DNA of 8,602 nt from Candidatus Symbiothrix sp. (GTDB taxonomy: Bacteria; Bacteroidota; Bacteroidia; Bacteroidales; Azobacteroidaceae): NCBI GenBank assembly GCA_031270525.1, contig JAISXN010000078.1, positions 1 to 8,602 of the forward strand, in the 5' to 3' direction. Of this stretch, positions 5,448 to 8,602 are shown in pieces. The notes beneath the pieces are model-generated. The model was not told the origin of the DNA. It was given only the letters and a program-made list of their open reading frames with translations, and searched no databases. Position 1 is the stretch's first letter. Each line of letters starts with the position of its first letter. A program made the translations under genes and the position numbers.

Positions 5448-6881
5448 ATGCAAAATCCGGTGGATTTTTTTTCATCATTAAACATTAACATTGCTATATA
5501 TGTCATATATGCGGTGTTGATTGCGGGTACTGTGATTGTGGTTATTTCCGAAAACAGAACTCCGGTAAAATCCATTGCGTGGTTGGTGGTTTTGATATTT
5601 GTGCCTATCGCCGGATTGATTAGTTATTATTTTTTCGGACAGGATACCCGGCGAATGAGGCATATTTCGGGAAAAAAATATAAGGAAATCAAAGATTTAA
5701 GTTTTAAGAATCTCACCTATAACCGGAATATCAAAATATTGCCCGAATATGCCAATTTGATTAATTTACTTAAAAACAGTAATCTCTCGCCGGTTTTACA
5801 AGGCAGTAAAATTGAGATTCTTACCGACGGAGCGGAAACGTTTGATGCAATGCTAAGGGATATAAGCAAAGCAAAGCATCATATTCATATCGAATTTTTC
5901 ATTTTCAAAAATGACAATACCGGAAAACGAGTCAAAGAAATGCTGATGCAAAAGGCGTCCGAAGGCGTGGAAGTCCGTTTTATTTACGACAATGTAGCGA
6001 ATTGGCTGGTCCCGAAGAAGTTTTACCATGAAATGAAAAGAAGCGGGGTGCAGATTACCTCATTGATGAAGGTTCGTTTCCCAAAATTTGCCAAACGGGT
6101 GAATTACCGGAATCACCGGAAAGTAGTTGTCATTGATGGCATTACGGCTTACATGGGAGGCATGAATATCTCCGATAATTATACGGTCAATCCGAATTGG
6201 CGGGATACGCAGTTGCGGATTAAAGGACAAGGCGTTCTCGGTTTACAAGCGAGTTTCCTGATTGATTGGTACAGTTCGGGTGAAGCATGGCTGGATGATG
6301 AGAAATATTTTCCGGAAGCGCAAGTCTATACCGGCAATTTGATGCAAATCGCAACCGGCGGACCGTACAGTTTGTATCACAATCTGTTGCAGGCGACTGT
6401 GAATATTATTATCGGGGCGAAAAAGTATATTTACATGCAAACACCCTATTTTTTGCCGTCGGAATCTTTGCTTCAGGCTTTGCAAATGGCTTCTTTGAGC
6501 GGAGTCGACGTCCGCCTGATGGTTTCCAAAAAGTCCGATTCCCAATACGTTGACCCTGCTGCACATTCTTATTATGCCGATTTGCTGGAAGCAGGCATGA
6601 AAATTTATGAGATGGAAGGCAAATTTGTTCATGCCAAGACTATTGTTGCCGACGATATGCTGTCGGTTATCGGCTCGGCCAATCTGGATTTCAGGAGTTT
6701 TGAGACTAATTTTGAAATCAACGGTTATATTTACGACCCTGTGATTGCTCACCAGAATAAGGAAATTTTCTTCCGGGACATGCAGGAATGTCGGGAAGTT
6801 TTGTTTGAGGATTGGATGAAGCGTCCGCAATGGAAGACGTTTTTTGATTCGATAATGCGGTTGTTTGCGCCGTTGATGTAA
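5448..6881 (+). CDS. cls: Cardiolipin synthase (phospholipase D superfamily)
   Basis: From ATG 5448 the protein has 477 residues, close to the usual bacterial cardiolipin synthase length. The in-frame ATG 5391 would add 19 residues lying upstream of and across the promoter, so it was not used. Two membrane segments (about 14-34 and 42-63) form the PLDc_N anchor. Two HKD catalytic motifs follow: NHRKVVVIDG with H223, K225 and D230, and VHAKTIVADD with H395, K397 and D402. Each is followed by the expected Gly/Ser-Asn element (GGMN 237-240, GSAN 409-412). The enzyme joins two phosphatidylglycerol molecules into cardiolipin and glycerol at the inner membrane; some members use other phospholipid donors. 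It is transcribed away from the B12 operon and stands alone. All key residues are present. Confidence 0.95.
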   Translation: MQNPVDFFSSLNINIAIYVIYAVLIAGTVIVVISENRTPVKSIAWLVVLIFVPIAGLISYYFFGQDTRRMRHISGKKYKEIKDLSFKNLTYNRNIKILPEYANLINLLKNSNLSPVLQGSKIEILTDGAETFDAMLRDISKAKHHIHIEFFIFKNDNTGKRVKEMLMQKASEGVEVRFIYDNVANWLVPKKFYHEMKRSGVQITSLMKVRFPKFAKRVNYRNHRKVVVIDGITAYMGGMNISDNYTVNPNWRDTQLRIKGQGVLGLQASFLIDWYSSGEAWLDDEKYFPEAQVYTGNLMQIATGGPYSLYHNLLQATVNIIIGAKKYIYMQTPYFLPSESLLQALQMASLSGVDVRLMVSKKSDSQYVDPAAHSYYADLLEAGMKIYEMEGKFVHAKTIVADDMLSVIGSANLDFRSFETNFEINGYIYDPVIAHQNKEIFFRDMQECREVLFEDWMKRPQWKTFFDSIMRLFAPLM

Positions 6882-6885
6882 TTTT

Positions 6886-7596
6886 TCAGATATTCGGAAA
6901 CAAATAAAAATCCTTAGTAAGCGCAATATATTCCTCACTGTAAATTTTCGGCGATTGCTCGATTAAAAGGATATTTTCTTTATAATCCGCTTCTTGATTT
7001 GAATACTCCAACAATACTCGCTTAACCGGTTTATGAGGCAAAGACGAAACAAGCGTTTTCCGGCAAAGGAACAACCGGTTTTCCAAAGCCAAAGTATGAA
7101 AATCTCCGAATCCATCGAAAGGTAAGATGACGGCTAATTTTCCTCCCGGATTCATTAAAGACAAACTTTTCCCGATTAAATCGGCGAAAAATAAGCTATC
7201 GTTGTGGCGAGCGAAATTGCGTTGGGCGTTGGGTGATTTCAGAGAATCGGAAAAATACGGAGGATTCGAAACGATTAAATCAAACCGGAGAGAAGTTTCC
7301 CAATGTTGAAAAGCCGCTTTTTCTACGATTAACAGGGATGAAAACGGAGAATTTTCAAAATTAATTTTTGCTTGTTCGCATGCGTTTTCGTCTATATCAA
7401 TAGCATGAATTGGAGCGCCGGAGCGTTGAGCCAGCATCAAGGCAATCAATCCCGAACCTGTTCCGATATCCAATGCCGTTTTTGCCTGTGTGCAATCCGC
7501 CCATGCGCCGAGGAGCACGCCGTCCGTCCCGACTTTCATGGCGCATAAATCGTGATAGACCGTAAATTGTTTGAATTGAAAATACGGATTACTCAT
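6886..7596 (-). CDS. trmN6: tRNA1(Val) (adenine(37)-N6)-methyltransferase
   Basis: Start is ATG 7596, giving 236 residues, near the length of E. coli YfiC/TrmN6; the codon before it is TTG and was not used. The N-terminus FKQFTVYHDLCAMKVGTDGV (8-27) is the family's opening block. The SAM-binding motif ALDIGTGSG is at 41-49, an acidic strand end IDIDE at 66-70, and the amino-methyltransferase catalytic motif NPPY at 111-114. The enzyme uses S-adenosylmethionine to methylate N6 of A37 next to the anticodon of one valine tRNA. Its start overlaps the stop of the upstream amidase-like gene by 8 bp (ATGAGTAA), so translation of the two is probably coupled. Its stop is 4 bp from that of the convergent cardiolipin synthase gene. 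Related HemK-type N6 methyltransferases share NPPY but lack this N-terminal block. Confidence 0.93.
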   Translation of the reverse strand: MSNPYFQFKQFTVYHDLCAMKVGTDGVLLGAWADCTQAKTALDIGTGSGLIALMLAQRSGAPIHAIDIDENACEQAKINFENSPFSSLLIVEKAAFQHWETSLRFDLIVSNPPYFSDSLKSPNAQRNFARHNDSLFFADLIGKSLSLMNPGGKLAVILPFDGFGDFHTLALENRLFLCRKTLVSSLPHKPVKRVLLEYSNQEADYKENILLIEQSPKIYSEEYIALTKDFYLFPNI

Positions 7597-8461
7597 CAAT
7601 ATTGTCCGGATTGTACGACGAAGGATGCAATACGATGACGCCCGTATTGGATTTAATTTTGTTGCAGTAATCCGTTAATGATTCCGGGTTGATGATTACC
7701 TTTTTAGCTGTGGACGAGGCATGAATAAAAGTTAATTGTCCTTTGTGCCGGTAAGCAATTCCCACGTGAGAAATGTCCAGGCCGGCAATAGAGGTTGTGA
7801 AACAAACGATGTCTCCGCTCTTTATCTGCGCTTGATGTGCGCTGATGTCCTGTTTGGGGATAAAGTAATAATTTCCGCGCCGGTTGATTTCCTGTTCTAT
7901 CGTTTCAATTTCTTTCACCGTTTCGGGATTGTCTTTTAAATGCTTGTATTTCGGATAATTTTCGGACATAAAAGACACATTCGGCTTGAATTTCTTCCCT
8001 CCCAACGCATGAGTTATATCTTCTACGACGCCTTTTTTTACATTATCGAAAATCCAGTCGGAAGTGTAATGCAGCCGGGAAGTATAGCTATTTATAATGC
8101 CGTCCCGGTAACGAATCAGTCTCAATTCCCGCTCAAAACAGTCCATGTCGGGGTTCGGATGTTGGAGCGTACGGGACAAGGCCAGACAGTTTTCGACAAA
8201 AGTCAGGCAATCCATTTCGCGGAAATTGATTATTAAATCTTCCGTGTCGAGTGTATCCAAAGTATGGGCGACATAAGGAGTATTCAGGAAAAAGAGAGCC
8301 GTGTGTACTACGCTACTGTCAACTGTGCTTCGGGGCGCCGACTGGAGGAATTTCCCAAGGATTTCCAAATCTTGGTTCCAGTCGGAGCTTACCTGGGCGG
8401 TAAGATTTTCCGAAAATAGCAGGAAAAGCGTTAATATGAAGGGGAGTTTTGTTGTTTTCAT
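7589..8461 (-). CDS. Exported DUF1460 N-acetylmuramoyl-L-alanine amidase-like protein
   Basis: The 290-residue product starts with a cleavable signal peptide (hydrophobic 6-17, likely cut after NLTA at 22, before Q23), so it should act in the periplasm. It belongs to the DUF1460 family, whose members have an NlpC/P60-like cysteine peptidase fold and are annotated as N-acetylmuramoyl-L-alanine amidase-like. Visible family blocks are NTPYVAHTLD (60-69), FREMDCLTFVENCLAL (80-95) with probable nucleophile Cys85, SRLHYTSDW (128-136), and DISHVGIAYRH (229-239) with probable catalytic His232. Another conserved stretch is LTFIHASS (243-250). It probably cleaves or trims muropeptides in cell-wall turnover; the exact bond is not readable from sequence. 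It is first in a two-gene unit with trmN6, an odd functional partner. Confidence 0.88.
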   Translation of the reverse strand: MKTTKLPFILTLFLLFSENLTAQVSSDWNQDLEILGKFLQSAPRSTVDSSVVHTALFFLNTPYVAHTLDTLDTEDLIINFREMDCLTFVENCLALSRTLQHPNPDMDCFERELRLIRYRDGIINSYTSRLHYTSDWIFDNVKKGVVEDITHALGGKKFKPNVSFMSENYPKYKHLKDNPETVKEIETIEQEINRRGNYYFIPKQDISAHQAQIKSGDIVCFTTSIAGLDISHVGIAYRHKGQLTFIHASSTAKKVIINPESLTDYCNKIKSNTGVIVLHPSSYNPDNIDE

Positions 8462-8538
8462 ATAAGCATATTGAAAATATTGTGATAAATTAGATTATCC
8501 AAATTGTTGCCATAAATTTTTATTTTAGAAATACGATA

Positions 8539-8546
8539 CAAAATTA
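8539..8546 (-). promoter_or_regulatory. -7 box of the amidase-trmN6 promoter
   Basis: TAATTTTG on the minus strand is a perfect TAnnTTTG match, with no clear TTTG at the -33 distance. It would give a 5' leader of about 70 nt before ATG 8461. The remaining bases to the right edge (8547-8602) show nothing I can name. Confidence 0.5.
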
Positions 8547-8602
8547 CGAAAATTTTCTTTGCTAATTCCTAAAAACAGGATTTTGTTCAAATTTCTTGGG
8601 AC

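Noticed and set aside
6243..6938. 231-residue minus-strand open frame opposite cls
   Set aside because: It overlaps the second catalytic half of a well-supported cardiolipin synthase and the end of trmN6.

Overview
The window comes from a Bacteroidota genome, most likely of the order Bacteroidales. The evidence is a BtuB/BtuG-type vitamin B12 surface-uptake locus, lipoproteins with acidic residues just after the lipidated cysteine, promoters of the Bacteroides type (TAnnTTTG at -7), and AT-rich start regions without Shine-Dalgarno sequences. Genus cannot be set from the sequence.

Layout. (1) Positions 1-312 (+) hold the 3' end of a probable antitoxin gene. Its partner, a RelE/ParE-type toxin, overlaps it and appears to have lost its middle by internal deletion. 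(2) Positions 406-5356 (-) form a cobalamin operon read right to left: promoter, AdoCbl-type cobalamin riboswitch, a leader of roughly 470 nt, btuB (TonB-dependent receptor), btuG (beta-propeller B12-binding surface lipoprotein) and a third lipoprotein of the PKD-like 'cell surface protein' family that accompanies such loci. (3) Positions 5419-6881 (+) carry a divergent cardiolipin synthase gene with its own -7 box. (4) Positions 6886-8461 (-) hold a two-gene unit: an exported DUF1460 amidase-like protein, then trmN6 (tRNA1(Val) A37 methyltransferase), with an 8-bp overlap. It converges on the cardiolipin synthase gene with only 4 bp between the stops.

How the genes work together. The B12 operon encodes only the outer-membrane side of uptake. 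Surface lipoproteins capture cobamides and pass them to the BtuB barrel. No periplasmic or inner-membrane btuFCD genes lie in the window. The riboswitch would lower expression when cobalamin is plentiful. The other genes are housekeeping: cardiolipin synthesis, peptidoglycan or muropeptide processing, and tRNA modification.

Most unusual signal. Short tandem arrays with a 7-nt period fill nearly every non-coding stretch of the B12 operon: both intercistronic gaps, a variable loop inside the riboswitch, and two inverted arrays in the leader. They belong to three unrelated sequence families but share the same period. I found no wholly new gene system; the repeats, the third lipoprotein and the deleted toxin are the points that deserve a second look.
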